From: an uncultured Oscillospiraceae bacterium
GTDB taxonomy: Bacteria; Bacillota; Clostridia; Oscillospirales; Oscillospiraceae
NCBI GenBank assembly: GCA_900759385.1
Contig: CAAEUZ010000005.1
Coordinates: 1 to 29,977, forward strand
Direction: 5' to 3'
DNA: 29,977 nt
The position numbers were made by a program, and so were the translations under genes. This document shows, piece after piece, positions 1-6,738 of the stretch (positions are counted from its first letter, which is position 1; each line of letters begins with the position of its first letter). The notes beneath the pieces were generated by a model. The model did not search any database, was not told the DNA's origin, and saw only the letters and a list, made by a program, of their open reading frames with translations.

Positions 1-20
1 CTTTCTAATTTTAGGGCATG

Positions 21-59
21 AAAAAAGCCACAATCCTTCGTGAAAAAGACTGTGGCTTT
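21..59 (-). terminator. Intrinsic terminator of the leftward parAB operon
   Basis: A 9-bp perfect inverted repeat (24-32 with 51-59) is followed, reading leftward, by a run of six T. It lies directly at the stop codon of the last small gene of the parAB operon, so it most likely ends that transcript. Confidence 0.8.
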
Positions 60-250
60 CAGCTGTTTTTGTTGTTCTGCCAGGGCCGGTAAGGACGCTT
101 GTACTTCGGCGGATGACTGAACATCGGCTCATGCTCCGAAAACGGGAGGGTCTGCAAAACCCGGTCAATGTCGGTGGATTCCATATCATACTGGGACTGG
201 CAACTTTCCCGGATGGCATCTTTGATGCTCTGGACAGTACACATATTCAT
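59..250 (-). CDS. Small hypothetical protein, last gene of parAB operon
   Basis: A 63-residue polypeptide that I do not recognise. The ATG at 250 has a good ribosome site (GGAAAGGA) just upstream, which favours it over the internal Met at residue 3. It is acidic in the first half and has an aromatic, basic tail (YKRPYRPW). It lies 27 bp downstream of another small unknown gene and runs directly into the operon terminator. It has no membrane segment and no cysteine motif. It is probably an accessory protein of the mobile or partition module, an inference from position only. Confidence 0.6.
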   Translation of the reverse strand: MNMCTVQSIKDAIRESCQSQYDMESTDIDRVLQTLPFSEHEPMFSHPPKYKRPYRPWQNNKNS

Positions 251-277
251 TCCTTTCCTTTCGTAGTGATAATGAGT

Positions 278-553
278 TTACGGGTGGCGGCGGCGCTTGT
301 CCGGTTTGAAGTCGAGCACATGGCCCTCGATCACACGGGCATACCGCTTGATTTTGATTTCCCGACGCTTCTGGCTTACGAGGGCGGCCTGATACCCGTC
401 CTCCGTAAGAAACAGCCGCATATCATCGCCGGGGCAGCCGTAGGAACAAGGGCGCTGAACGGAAAACTCGATCATCCAGCGGGTGCTGTCCTGAAAACGC
501 TCTACGGCCAAGATATTGTGTCCTTTCAGCTCACGGGCTGAAATATCCCTCAT
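278..553 (-). CDS. Small hypothetical protein downstream of parB
   Basis: A 91-residue unknown protein with a basic C-terminus (many K/R in the last 30 residues) and two cysteines in a short PCSYGCPG stretch near residues 35-42. It starts at an ATG preceded by AAAGGAG with normal spacing, 12 bp after the parB stop codon, so it should be translated from the parAB transcript. The basic tail would allow nucleic acid binding, but no domain is recognisable. Function is unknown; its position suggests an accessory role in partition or in the host element. Confidence 0.6.
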   Translation of the reverse strand: MRDISARELKGHNILAVERFQDSTRWMIEFSVQRPCSYGCPGDDMRLFLTEDGYQAALVSQKRREIKIKRYARVIEGHVLDFKPDKRRRHP

Positions 554-565
554 AGGCGGCTCCTT

Positions 566-1492
566 TCATCGTTCCTGGTCTCTCTGGCGCTTCTTCTGCC
601 ACGCCTCCAGCAGTTTGATAATGGTTTCCTGCATCCGCTGGGGCGTATAGCTTTTGGGGAAATACTTCCGCAGGGTGTCGGAGGTGAAAGTCACTTTGTC
701 GAGATCACTTTTCTTTTCCTCACCCATGATGACGCGCATCATATCGAGGGTCAGATGTCCCTCCTGGCTGTATTTCTTGAGTCGCTGAGCCTGGGAGAGA
801 GAGGGGGTAGCCTGTTCGCTGTCCATCGCGTCCAGCAAATCCCGCTGTTCTTCTTTTTTGAGAAAGGACAGCTCATAAGCCGGATTGAGGGCGATTTTCT
901 TTTCATCGACCATATCCAGCAGTTCGGGAATCAGCTCCGTCAGGCGGATATAGCGCTGCACCTGGTTCCTACTCGAACCAGCCTGCTGCGCCAACAATTC
1001 ATCTGCACGCAACTTCGTCCCAAGTTGGGACGAAGTTAAGTCCCCCCGTGCGCCTTGGTGTTTCATAGCCTCCAGCTTCATCTTGTAAGCAAAGGCCCTT
1101 TCGCTGGGGAGCAGGCTTTCACGTTGTAAGTTGCTGTCCACCATGATGATAGTGGCAGCATCATCGTCCAGGTCTCGGACAATGACAGGCATGGTTTCTT
1201 TCTCGGCCAGCTCACTGGCCCGGTGCCGCCTGTGACCGGCAACCAGCTCATAGCCGCCCTCCGGGTCCGGGCGGGCGATCGCCGGAACCAGAACACCATA
1301 CTGCCGAACGCTGTCGGCGGTCTCCATCATGGCCTCGTCATCCTTGACTTTGAAGGGATGCCCCTTAAATGGGTGCAGCTCAGACAGCGGAATTTCCTGT
1401 ATCTTCTCCAGCTTGGCATCCTGGCGGCTTTCCTCGGTGGAAAACAAATCATCGTATGGAGCCAGCTCTACTTTTTTCGCGCTGCTTTTCAA
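566..1492 (-). CDS. parB: ParB/Spo0J-family partition protein
   Basis: DNA-binding partner of ParA that loads at a centromere-like site and helps segregate DNA. The protein has 308 residues. The N-terminal ParB/Srx domain is near residues 30-130 and carries the CTP-binding box GHRRHRA at 86-92, followed by the NLQRESLLPSERA segment typical of the family. A helix-turn-helix lies near 166-185 and the C-terminus is charged. The start is a TTG with an unusually complete ribosome site (AAGGAGGTGAT) lying inside the end of parA, and the two genes overlap by 44 bp. The sequence is of the kind found on conjugative elements and plasmids of gut Firmicutes rather than the chromosomal Spo0J, a judgement made from memory of the family. 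Confidence 0.9.
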   Translation of the reverse strand: MKSSAKKVELAPYDDLFSTEESRQDAKLEKIQEIPLSELHPFKGHPFKVKDDEAMMETADSVRQYGVLVPAIARPDPEGGYELVAGHRRHRASELAEKETMPVIVRDLDDDAATIIMVDSNLQRESLLPSERAFAYKMKLEAMKHQGARGDLTSSQLGTKLRADELLAQQAGSSRNQVQRYIRLTELIPELLDMVDEKKIALNPAYELSFLKKEEQRDLLDAMDSEQATPSLSQAQRLKKYSQEGHLTLDMMRVIMGEEKKSDLDKVTFTSDTLRKYFPKSYTPQRMQETIIKLLEAWQKKRQRDQER

Positions 1493-2270
1493 GTTTTATC
1501 ACCTCCTTGGTCAGATTCTTATAGCCCTCGGCCACCTTGCCATTAGGGTCATGGGCAAAAATGCTTTTGCCCTCGGCGCTGATCTCCTTTGCCCGGACAG
1601 AATGGGGAATCTCGGTGCCGAACACCTTGATTTTGCTGCCATAGGTCTCCCGCAGCAGGGCGGCAATCTCCTTGGCGAAGTTGGTGCGGTTGTCCACCAT
1701 CGTCAGCAATATGCCGTCGATCTGGAGCTTGGGGTTGATCTGCCGCTTCACCTTGTTTACGGTCTGGAGCAGCTGTTCCAGGCCCTTGGCGGGCAGGTAC
1801 TCCGCCTGAACGGGGATTATGACCCTGTTGGCGGCGGCCAGGGCGTTGACCGTGAGCATACCCAGGGATGGCTGGCAGTCAATCAGGATATGGGAATACT
1901 GTCCCTTGAGCGTGTCCAGATACTGCCGCAGGATGGTCTCTCGGCTCATGGCGTTCACCAGGGAGACCTCCATGCCGGAGAGCTGGATGTCTGCGGGCAT
2001 CAGGTCAACGCCCTCCGGGTGGTGCAGGATACCCTCGCCGGGGCGCAGCGGCTCGTCCATCAGGATACGGCCCATCGCGTCGGACAGGGTAAAGGGCAGC
2101 TTGTCCGGCTGGGGGTGGCCCAGGCTGATGGTCAGGCTGCCTTGCGGGTCCCCGTCGATCAGCAGCACTTTCTTTCCGGCCTGCGCCAGCCCAATCCCCA
2201 GGTTCGCGCAGGTGGTTGTCTTGCCAACGCCGCCTTTCTGGTTGGCGATGGCGATGATTTGCGTGTTCAA
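1449..2270 (-). CDS. parA: ParA/Soj-family partition ATPase
   Basis: Walker-type ATPase that moves or positions ParB-bound DNA. The deviant Walker A box KGGVGKTT lies near residues 11-18, the LLIDGDPQGS box around 36-45 and the Walker B-like ILIDCQPS further on. I place the start at the TTG at 2268-2270, giving 273 residues: GAGGTGA sits six bases upstream and the protein then begins immediately before the ATPase fold. A longer frame reaches 2333 but runs through a hairpin. Isoleucines are mostly AUC with some AUU and few AUA, unlike the chromosomal genes to the right. It is the first gene of a four-gene leftward operon. Confidence 0.92.
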   Translation of the reverse strand: MNTQIIAIANQKGGVGKTTTCANLGIGLAQAGKKVLLIDGDPQGSLTISLGHPQPDKLPFTLSDAMGRILMDEPLRPGEGILHHPEGVDLMPADIQLSGMEVSLVNAMSRETILRQYLDTLKGQYSHILIDCQPSLGMLTVNALAAANRVIIPVQAEYLPAKGLEQLLQTVNKVKRQINPKLQIDGILLTMVDNRTNFAKEIAALLRETYGSKIKVFGTEIPHSVRAKEISAEGKSIFAHDPNGKVAEGYKNLTKEVIKLEKQREKSRAGSIR

Positions 2271-2320
2271 TGACTTCACCTCATTTCTGAATTGTTCTAT
2301 GGCTTCTGGAAATAGAAAAA

Positions 2321-2350
2321 GCCGCCACTTCAAAAATTGAAAGTGACGGC
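2321..2350 (-). terminator. Hairpin with T-run upstream of parA
   Basis: A 10-bp stem with one mismatch (2321-2330 with 2341-2350) is followed by five T when read leftward. It lies about 50 bp before the parA start. It could shield parA from transcription coming from the right, or act as a leader attenuator. Confidence 0.5.
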
Positions 2351-2389
2351 CTTTTCTTATCCCGGAATGAAATTCCCCGGAAACGCAAA

Positions 2390-2418
2390 AAGCGCCCAGT
2401 AGAAAATACTGAGCGCTT
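2390..2418 (-). terminator. Second terminator-like hairpin upstream of parA
   Basis: The stem AAGCGC-C-CAGTA (2390-2401) pairs with TACTG-A-GCGCTT (2407-2418), with one internal mismatch and a GAAAA loop. On the leftward strand it is followed by a short T-run. It resembles an intrinsic terminator. Confidence 0.5.
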
Positions 2419-2428
2419 GGCGATTAGA

Positions 2429-2457
2429 TTTATTCTCTTTTGTTCAAATTAGGTCAA
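2429..2457 (-). promoter_or_regulatory. Possible parA promoter
   Basis: On the minus strand, TTGACC (2452-2457) and AATAAA (2429-2434) are 17 bp apart. The -35 box lies inside one copy of the TCAAATTNNGTCAAA repeat, which would suit autoregulation by ParA or ParB. Two terminator-like hairpins lie between it and parA. Weak evidence. Confidence 0.3.
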
Positions 2458-2647
2458 ATTCAGACAAACCGTTTTCACGAAAAAGGTCTCTTGGAGATGT
2501 ATAAATAAACATCCCCTTGGCATCCCAAAATCGCGTCTCGGTTGTCCTATTTTTTAACCCATAAGCCCTCTTTTTGGGGTGGTTGTCCACCATTTAACCC
2601 ATAGAAAACGGGTTAAAAGAGGCTTCGTTCTGTCAAATTGCGTCAAA
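2444..2647. repeat. Two nested pairs of direct repeats near parA
   Basis: TCAAATTNNGTCAAA occurs at 2444-2458 and 2633-2647 in the same orientation. Between them GGTTGTCC followed by TTTAACCCATA occurs twice (2540-2564 and 2581-2604, 41 bp apart). An inverted GGGTTAAA lies at 2610-2617. Repeats of this kind next to parA often form the partition site or an operator; the role here is inferred. Confidence 0.5.
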
Positions 2648-2660
2648 CCATTTGAAAAGG

Positions 2661-2695
2661 AAAAACCCCGGAAACCGCGTAGTTCCGGGGTTTTT
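2661..2695 (-). terminator. Terminator of rplM-rpsI
   Basis: A perfect 13-bp stem (2661-2673 with 2683-2695) with a 9-base loop has A/T runs on both sides, so it can work in either direction. It sits 18 bp beyond the rpsI stop codon. Confidence 0.9.
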
Positions 2696-2713
2696 GACCA
2701 CTTTTGATAAAGT

Positions 2714-3124
2714 TTAGCGCTTGCTGAACTGCGGAGCGCGACGGGCAGCCTTGAGGCCGTACTTTTTGCGCTCCTTCATCCTCGGGTCGCGGGTCAGGTA
2801 GCCGGCGGCCTTGAGGGGGGCGCGGAAGCTCTCATCGACGGCGAGGAGAGCGCGGGCAATGCCGTGACGGATGGCGCCGGCCTGGCCGGTGACGCCGCCG
2901 CCGCTGACGGTGGCCTCAATGTCAACCTTGCCGACGGTGCCGGTGGTGACCAGGGGCTGGCGGACGATGAGCTTCAGAGTCTCGAGACCGAAGTAATCGT
3001 CGATGTCGCGGCCGTTGATGGTGATGGCGCCGGTGCCGCCGGGGAAGAGGTGCACGCGGGCGACGGAGGACTTCCTGCGGCCGGTGCCGTACATGTAAGC
3101 CTTCTTGCTCTTATAGGTAGCCAT
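2714..3124 (-). CDS. rpsI: 30S ribosomal protein S9
   Basis: Small-subunit protein whose C-terminal tail reaches the P-site tRNA. The 136 residues match the usual size. The family signature GTGRRKSSVARV lies near residue 14, GQAGAIRHGIARAL is in the middle, and the expected basic end finishes in QFSKR, so the gene is intact. GGGAGGT precedes the ATG. It follows rplM by 15 bp in the conserved L13-S9 pair. Its 3' end faces the element-like parAB region; the 3' ends of ribosomal protein genes, including rpsI, are known integration sites for conjugative elements in Firmicutes. Confidence 0.98.
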   Translation of the reverse strand: MATYKSKKAYMYGTGRRKSSVARVHLFPGGTGAITINGRDIDDYFGLETLKLIVRQPLVTTGTVGKVDIEATVSGGGVTGQAGAIRHGIARALLAVDESFRAPLKAAGYLTRDPRMKERKKYGLKAARRAPQFSKR

Positions 3125-3139
3125 TATACTTTACCTCCC

Positions 3140-3568
3140 TTAGCGGTCCCAGACTTCGGGCTTCTGGGCGGCGTGAGTGTGCTCAGCGCCGCGGAAAACG
3201 CGCAGGCGGGTGAGCTGCCAGTTGGCAATGGTGTTCTTCTGCAGCATGCCGCGGACGGCGAGACGCACAGCCAGCTCGGGCTTCTGCTTCATGAGACGGT
3301 CGTAACGGGTCTCCTTGAGTCCGCCGGGGTAGCCGGAGTGAGTGCGGTAATACTTCTGCTCGAGCTTCTTGCCGGTGAGGACGGCCTTCTCGGCGTTGAT
3401 GACGATGACATAGTCGCCGCAGTCAACGTGCGGGGTGTAATCGACCTTGAGCTTGCCGCGGAGCAGGTCGGCCGCGAGAGCGGCGGTCTTGCCCAGGGGC
3501 TTGCCGGCGGCGTCGATGACATACCACTTGCGGACGACATCGTCCTTCTTCAGCATGGTAGTGGACAT
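3140..3568 (-). CDS. rplM: 50S ribosomal protein L13
   Basis: Large-subunit ribosomal protein of 142 residues, the usual length. WYVIDAAGKPLG lies near residues 15-26, HVDCGDYVIVINAEK in the centre and RVFRGAEHTH near the end. The ATG has TGGAGG upstream with 8-base spacing. It is transcribed with rpsI from a near-consensus promoter at 3649-3677. I see no clear folded L13 leader in the roughly 75-base 5' region. Confidence 0.98.
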   Translation of the reverse strand: MSTTMLKKDDVVRKWYVIDAAGKPLGKTAALAADLLRGKLKVDYTPHVDCGDYVIVINAEKAVLTGKKLEQKYYRTHSGYPGGLKETRYDRLMKQKPELAVRLAVRGMLQKNTIANWQLTRLRVFRGAEHTHAAQKPEVWDR

Positions 3569-3648
3569 TTCGTGTGCCTCCAGTTATATAGATAAATTCT
3601 TTGACAAACGTAGCGCTTACACGTAAAATACCCTCAGCGCGCCCTATT

Positions 3649-3677
3649 TTTATACCATTCCGGCGCGGCCTTGTCAA
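3649..3677 (-). promoter_or_regulatory. rplM-rpsI promoter (sigma-A type)
   Basis: On the minus strand, TTGACA (3672-3677) and TATAAA (3649-3654) are separated by exactly 17 bp. The start codon lies about 80 bp downstream. Confidence 0.85.
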
Positions 3678-3700
3678 CAGCAAATTTGATTTTAACTATC

Positions 3701-3750
3701 ATATCTCAATTATACTCGATTATACTCTTGAATACTCGCGTATTCTCAAA
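3701..3750 (+). repeat. Five 10-bp phased repeats upstream of ttcA
   Basis: Consecutive 10-base units beginning at 3701, 3711, 3721, 3731 and 3741 follow TATACTCnnn, two of them exactly and three with one or two changes. The 10-bp period matches a DNA helical turn. The block lies between the rplM promoter and the ttcA start and contains several -10-like TATACT boxes; a weak TTGATT at 3686-3691 could serve as the -35 box. Confidence 0.65.
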
Positions 3751-3778
3751 ATCAATTTTCAAATTTTCAGGTGATAAA

Positions 3779-4498
3779 ATGGATCTCAACAGGTTTACCG
3801 GCTTCGTGCGCCGCTGTGCGGACGACTATCAGATGCTTGTCCCCGGCGACCGCGTGGCCGTGGGCGTCTCGGGCGGGAAGGACTCCATGGCCCTGCTGGC
3901 CTCGCTGCGGCATCTGCAGCGCTACCACCCCTCACACTTCGAGCTGGAGGCCATAACCATAGACATGGGCTTTCCCGGCATGGATTTCGCGCCAGTCAGC
4001 GCCTGGTGCGCGGAGCACGGTGTGCCGTATACAATTGTAAAAACGGACATCCGCGAGATAGTCTTCGACGCCAGGCAGGAGGAAAACCCCTGTTCGCTCT
4101 GCTCCAAGATGCGCCGCGGCGCGCTCAACGACGCCATAAAGGCCCGCGGCTGCAACAAACTGGCGCTGGGCCACCACTTTGACGACGCGGTGGAGACCTT
4201 CCTCATGAACCTGCTCTTCACCGGGCAGATCAGCTGCTTCAAGCCCAGCACCTATATGTCCCGCGCGGACGTATGGCAGATAAGGCCCATGCTGTACCTG
4301 GGCGAGGGCACGATCGCCTCCTTCGTGCGCGACGAGGGGCTGCCGCTCGTGCCCACGACCTGCCCCGAGGACAAGGAGAGCAAGCGCGAGGAGATAAAGT
4401 CGCTCATAAAGCGCCTCTCCGCCGAGTACCCGGACCTGAAGGACAAGGTCTTCGGAGCCATGCAGCGCCTGCCGCTGGACGGCTGGGGGAAGGCGTGA
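3779..4498 (+). CDS. ttcA: TtcA-family tRNA 2-thiolation protein (PP-loop, Fe-S)
   Basis: ATP-dependent enzyme of the TtcA/TilS superfamily. TtcA itself thiolates cytidine 32 of tRNA using a [4Fe-4S] cluster. In the 239-residue protein the PP-loop SGGKDS is at 31-36, the paired cysteines CSLC at 105-108, GHHFDDAVET near 131-140, and a third cysteine at 195 (TTCPED), the pattern expected of the cluster ligands. The ATG at 3779 is preceded by AGGTGA; an open frame further upstream is probably not translated. It is the first of three tightly packed genes. The exact tRNA target cannot be told from sequence, because related thiolases in Firmicutes are diverse. Confidence 0.85.
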   Translation: MDLNRFTGFVRRCADDYQMLVPGDRVAVGVSGGKDSMALLASLRHLQRYHPSHFELEAITIDMGFPGMDFAPVSAWCAEHGVPYTIVKTDIREIVFDARQEENPCSLCSKMRRGALNDAIKARGCNKLALGHHFDDAVETFLMNLLFTGQISCFKPSTYMSRADVWQIRPMLYLGEGTIASFVRDEGLPLVPTTCPEDKESKREEIKSLIKRLSAEYPDLKDKVFGAMQRLPLDGWGKA

Positions 4499-4499
4499 C

Positions 4500-5021
4500 A
4501 TGCCGCAGCACGTCGTCATAAGTGACTACGACCCGGCCTGGCCGGAGGAGTTCAGGCGCGAGGCCGCGGCTATCGCGCGCATTTTGGGGGACAACCTCAC
4601 CGCCATACACCACATCGGCAGCACAGCGGTGCCGGGCCTGGCGGCCAAGCCCATCATAGACATCATGCCCGTCGTGCGCTCGCTCGGCGCCGTGGACGGG
4701 TCGAGGGCCGCCCTGGAGTCGCTCGGCTATGAGTACCTGGGCGAGTTCGGCATCCCCGGGCGGCGCTATATGCGCAAGGGCGGCGATGAGCGCACGCACC
4801 AGGTTCACGTGTTCGCACAGGGGGATGCGGTTAACATAACGCGGCATCTGGCCTTCCGTGACTTCCTCCGCGCGCACCCGGACGTGTGCGCGGAATACGC
4901 CGCGCTCAAGCGGGAGCTGGCCGCGAGGTATCCATATGACATAGACGCCTACTGCGAGGGCAAAGACGCCTTTGTCAGGCGCTTCGAGGCCGCGGCGCTT
5001 GCGTGGGGAGGGGAAATATGA
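4500..5021 (+). CDS. GrpB family (UPF0157) nucleotidyltransferase-like protein
   Basis: The 173-residue protein has the family signature IHHIGSTAVPGLAAKPIIDI near residues 36-55, which belongs to the nucleotidyltransferase fold, and the later HQVHVF segment. The biological role of the family is poorly known; it is often found as a stand-alone gene or fused to dephospho-CoA kinase. The ATG begins one base after the ttcA stop, with GGGAAGG upstream. Its end overlaps the next gene by ATGA, so the three genes should be co-translated. Confidence 0.88.
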   Translation: MPQHVVISDYDPAWPEEFRREAAAIARILGDNLTAIHHIGSTAVPGLAAKPIIDIMPVVRSLGAVDGSRAALESLGYEYLGEFGIPGRRYMRKGGDERTHQVHVFAQGDAVNITRHLAFRDFLRAHPDVCAEYAALKRELAARYPYDIDAYCEGKDAFVRRFEAAALAWGGEI

Positions 5022-5641
5022 ATTACGAAGTGATAGACCTGGCCGCATGGCCGAGGCGGGAGCACTATGAACACTACATGCGCGCCGTGCCCTGCACATA
5101 CAGCATGACGGTCAGGCTGGACATCACCAACCTGCGCCGCCGCGGGCTGCGGCTCTACCCGGCCATGCTCTGGCTGCTCACCGGGACGGTCAACCGGCAC
5201 GGGCAGTTCCGCATGGCCCTGCGCGAGAGCGGGGAGCTGGTGCGCTACGACAGCATGGAGCCCTGCTACACGGTGTTCCACCCGGAGAGCGGGACGTTTT
5301 CGAACATCTGGACGGAGTACGCGGAGGACTATCAGGTGTTTCTGGATAATTACCGGCGCGATGCGCGGGAATACGGCCGTATTGAGGCCTTCATGGCCAA
5401 GCCCGGGCTGCCGGAGAACAGCTTCACCGTGTCCATGCTGCCCTGGGCCTCGTTTGAGGGCTTCAACCTGAACACGGCCGGTTTCAGCTACCTGATCCCC
5501 ATTTTCACCCTGGGAAAGTTCACCGAAGAGGGCGACCGCACGCTTATGCCCATCGCCGTGCAGGTGCACCACGCCGTCTGTGACGGGTACCATACCTGCG
5601 CGTTCCTGGACGACTTGCAGGAGAGGCTCAGCGCCCTGTGA
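5018..5641 (+). CDS. cat: Type A chloramphenicol O-acetyltransferase-like protein
   Basis: Acetyl-CoA dependent acetyltransferase of the CAT fold. The 207-residue protein aligns by eye along its length with classical CAT: RREHYEHY near 13-20, CTYSMTVRLDIT at 26-37, CYTVFHPE at 83-90, VSMLPW at 138-143 (the serine of the active site) and HHAVCDG at 184-190 with the catalytic His185. All expected active-site residues are present. The start at 5018 overlaps the GrpB-family stop codon and has GGGGA upstream. Codon use is that of the chromosome, so it looks resident rather than newly acquired. Whether it acts on chloramphenicol or another alcohol cannot be decided from sequence. Confidence 0.85.
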   Translation: MNYEVIDLAAWPRREHYEHYMRAVPCTYSMTVRLDITNLRRRGLRLYPAMLWLLTGTVNRHGQFRMALRESGELVRYDSMEPCYTVFHPESGTFSNIWTEYAEDYQVFLDNYRRDAREYGRIEAFMAKPGLPENSFTVSMLPWASFEGFNLNTAGFSYLIPIFTLGKFTEEGDRTLMPIAVQVHHAVCDGYHTCAFLDDLQERLSAL

Positions 5642-5670
5642 GACTCAGTCCGCGGGCCGGCACAGGCGCT
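5630..5670. terminator. Weak hairpin between convergent genes
   Basis: AGCGCC-c-TGTG (5630-5640) can pair with CACAGGCGCT (5661-5670) with one bulge. It lacks a T-run and covers the ends of two convergent genes only 3 bp apart, so it is a possible bidirectional stop. Confidence 0.3.
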
Positions 5671-6235
5671 CGAGCTCGTACAGCAGCGCGGCCTCGTTGT
5701 CCAGGCCCCTGACCACGGTGAGCGTGCGGCGGAAGGTGTGCATATTCCGGTGGCGTATCTCGCAGTTCACGGCGCAGCGCCGCGGCGTTTCGCGTATGCT
5801 GCGGACGGAGAGGATCTCGTTTGCAAAGCCGCTCAGGCCGTCCGGCTCGCATATGCGCCGCTCCAGCTCCCCGCCGGGCGCCGCCAGCGAGGCCACGGTG
5901 CGCTTTATCTCAGCGTTCATGGCGGCAAAGCCGGCCGGGCCGCGGCGGTAGGGCACCAGGTCCGCAACATCTATGTAGTAGAGCCTGCGGGCTGTGTCCA
6001 GGCAGAATATGAGCGAGGCGCGCCGCGCGCGGCTGCGCAGCCTCATTGTTAGGGCCAGGACCAGGGCGCACACCAGCAGCATCAGCAAAAATGTCGTCTC
6101 CAGCACCGGCAGCCCGGTTATCATGACCAGCAGCGTCCCGCCCACGGTGAGGGCCATGGCCAGCGCGACTATCGCAATAACGCCCGCCGTGATGCGGGCC
6201 CCGCCGTCGTTTTCGGGCGGAAGCCAGATCTTCAT
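5645..6235 (-). CDS. Membrane protein of unknown function, two TM segments
   Basis: A 196-residue protein that I do not recognise. It has a short charged N-terminus, two hydrophobic segments (about residues 14-43 and 47-66), an Arg-rich stop-transfer stretch (RLRSRARRA), then a soluble C-terminal domain of about 120 residues. The layout resembles small PH-like membrane proteins, but no family can be named. The ATG at 6235 has GAGGTGG upstream; a longer open frame exists without such a site. It converges on the acetyltransferase gene. Confidence 0.65.
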   Translation of the reverse strand: MKIWLPPENDGGARITAGVIAIVALAMALTVGGTLLVMITGLPVLETTFLLMLLVCALVLALTMRLRSRARRASLIFCLDTARRLYYIDVADLVPYRRGPAGFAAMNAEIKRTVASLAAPGGELERRICEPDGLSGFANEILSVRSIRETPRRCAVNCEIRHRNMHTFRRTLTVVRGLDNEAALLYELERLCRPAD

Positions 6236-6304
6236 ATTTGACCACCTCACAGGGGACAGTATAGCGTGCAGCGGGTCTGCATGCAAATTTTTTTGCCTAC
6301 CCCC

Positions 6305-6332
6305 TTGACATACTGTGCATACTGTGTATAAT
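6305..6332 (+). promoter_or_regulatory. Promoter of the gntR-ABC operon
   Basis: TTGACA (6305-6310) and a perfect TATAAT (6327-6332) are separated by 16 bp. The spacer holds a tandem CATACTGTG repeat (6309-6317 and 6318-6326). Confidence 0.85.
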
Positions 6333-6343
6333 GAGTATACACA
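6323..6343. promoter_or_regulatory. GntR/YtrA-type operator
   Basis: A perfect 8-bp inverted repeat, TGTGTATA and TATACACA, with a 5-base spacer covers the -10 box and start region. GTGTA and TACAC half-sites fit the GntR class, so the regulator encoded just downstream probably represses its own operon. Confidence 0.7.
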
Positions 6344-6361
6344 CTATATAGGGTGATAGCC

Positions 6362-6736
6362 ATGGATATTATCATAAGCAACTCGGCGGGGACGCCCATC
6401 TACGAGCAGATATGCGCGCAGATCAAGGGCAAGATCATCTCCGGCGAGCTGAAGGAGGGGGACGCCCTTCCTTCCATGCGGCTCCTGGCCAAGGAGCTGC
6501 GCATCAGCGTAATCACGACGAAGCGGGCCTACGAGGAGCTCGAGCGCGACGGGTTCATCGTGACCTACCAGGGCAAGGGCTGCTTCGTCGCCGGGAGAAA
6601 TCTGGACTTAATCCGGGAGGAGCACCTGCGGCAGATAGAAGAGCTGCTGGGCAGGGCGCGGGATCTGGCCGACGCCTGCGGCCTGACATATGACGAGCTC
6701 GCCGAGATGCTCCGCCTGACCTGTGAGGACGATTGA
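6362..6736 (+). CDS. GntR-family regulator, YtrA subfamily
   Basis: A 124-residue one-component repressor. The N-terminal winged helix-turn-helix (about residues 10-75) contains PIYEQICAQIKGKIISGEL and GDALPSMRLLAKELRIS. Only a short helical tail follows, as in the YtrA subfamily, which normally controls ABC transporter operons answering cell-envelope or antibiotic stress. The ATG at 6362 has AGGGTGAT upstream and is preferred to an in-frame GTG nine bases earlier. Its stop lies 2 bp before the start of the ABC ATPase gene. The palindrome over its promoter suggests autoregulation. Confidence 0.92.
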   Translation: MDIIISNSAGTPIYEQICAQIKGKIISGELKEGDALPSMRLLAKELRISVITTKRAYEELERDGFIVTYQGKGCFVAGRNLDLIREEHLRQIEELLGRARDLADACGLTYDELAEMLRLTCEDD

Positions 6737-6738
6737 CA

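Larger units (their letters stand above)
2271..2713. other. AT-rich noncoding region between parA and rpsI
   Basis: No credible gene lies in these 443 bp. The stretch holds three hairpins (2321-2350, an imperfect one at 2361-2380, and 2390-2418), two pairs of direct repeats (TCAAATTNNGTCAAA, and GGTTGTCC followed by TTTAACCCATA), and the rpsI terminator at its right end. The base composition is clearly more AT-rich than either side. It may contain the centromere for the ParAB system and the boundary of the element; neither can be proved from this window. Confidence 0.6.

Noticed and set aside
3569..3650. L13 leader RNA before rplM
   Set aside because: The short 5' region shows no clear stable structure that I could match to the known leader.
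5018..5641. Loss of an active-site serine in the CAT-like protein
   Set aside because: On realignment the catalytic serine is the one in VSMLPW (Ser139), which is present; the Gly in SFEGFNLN is not that position.
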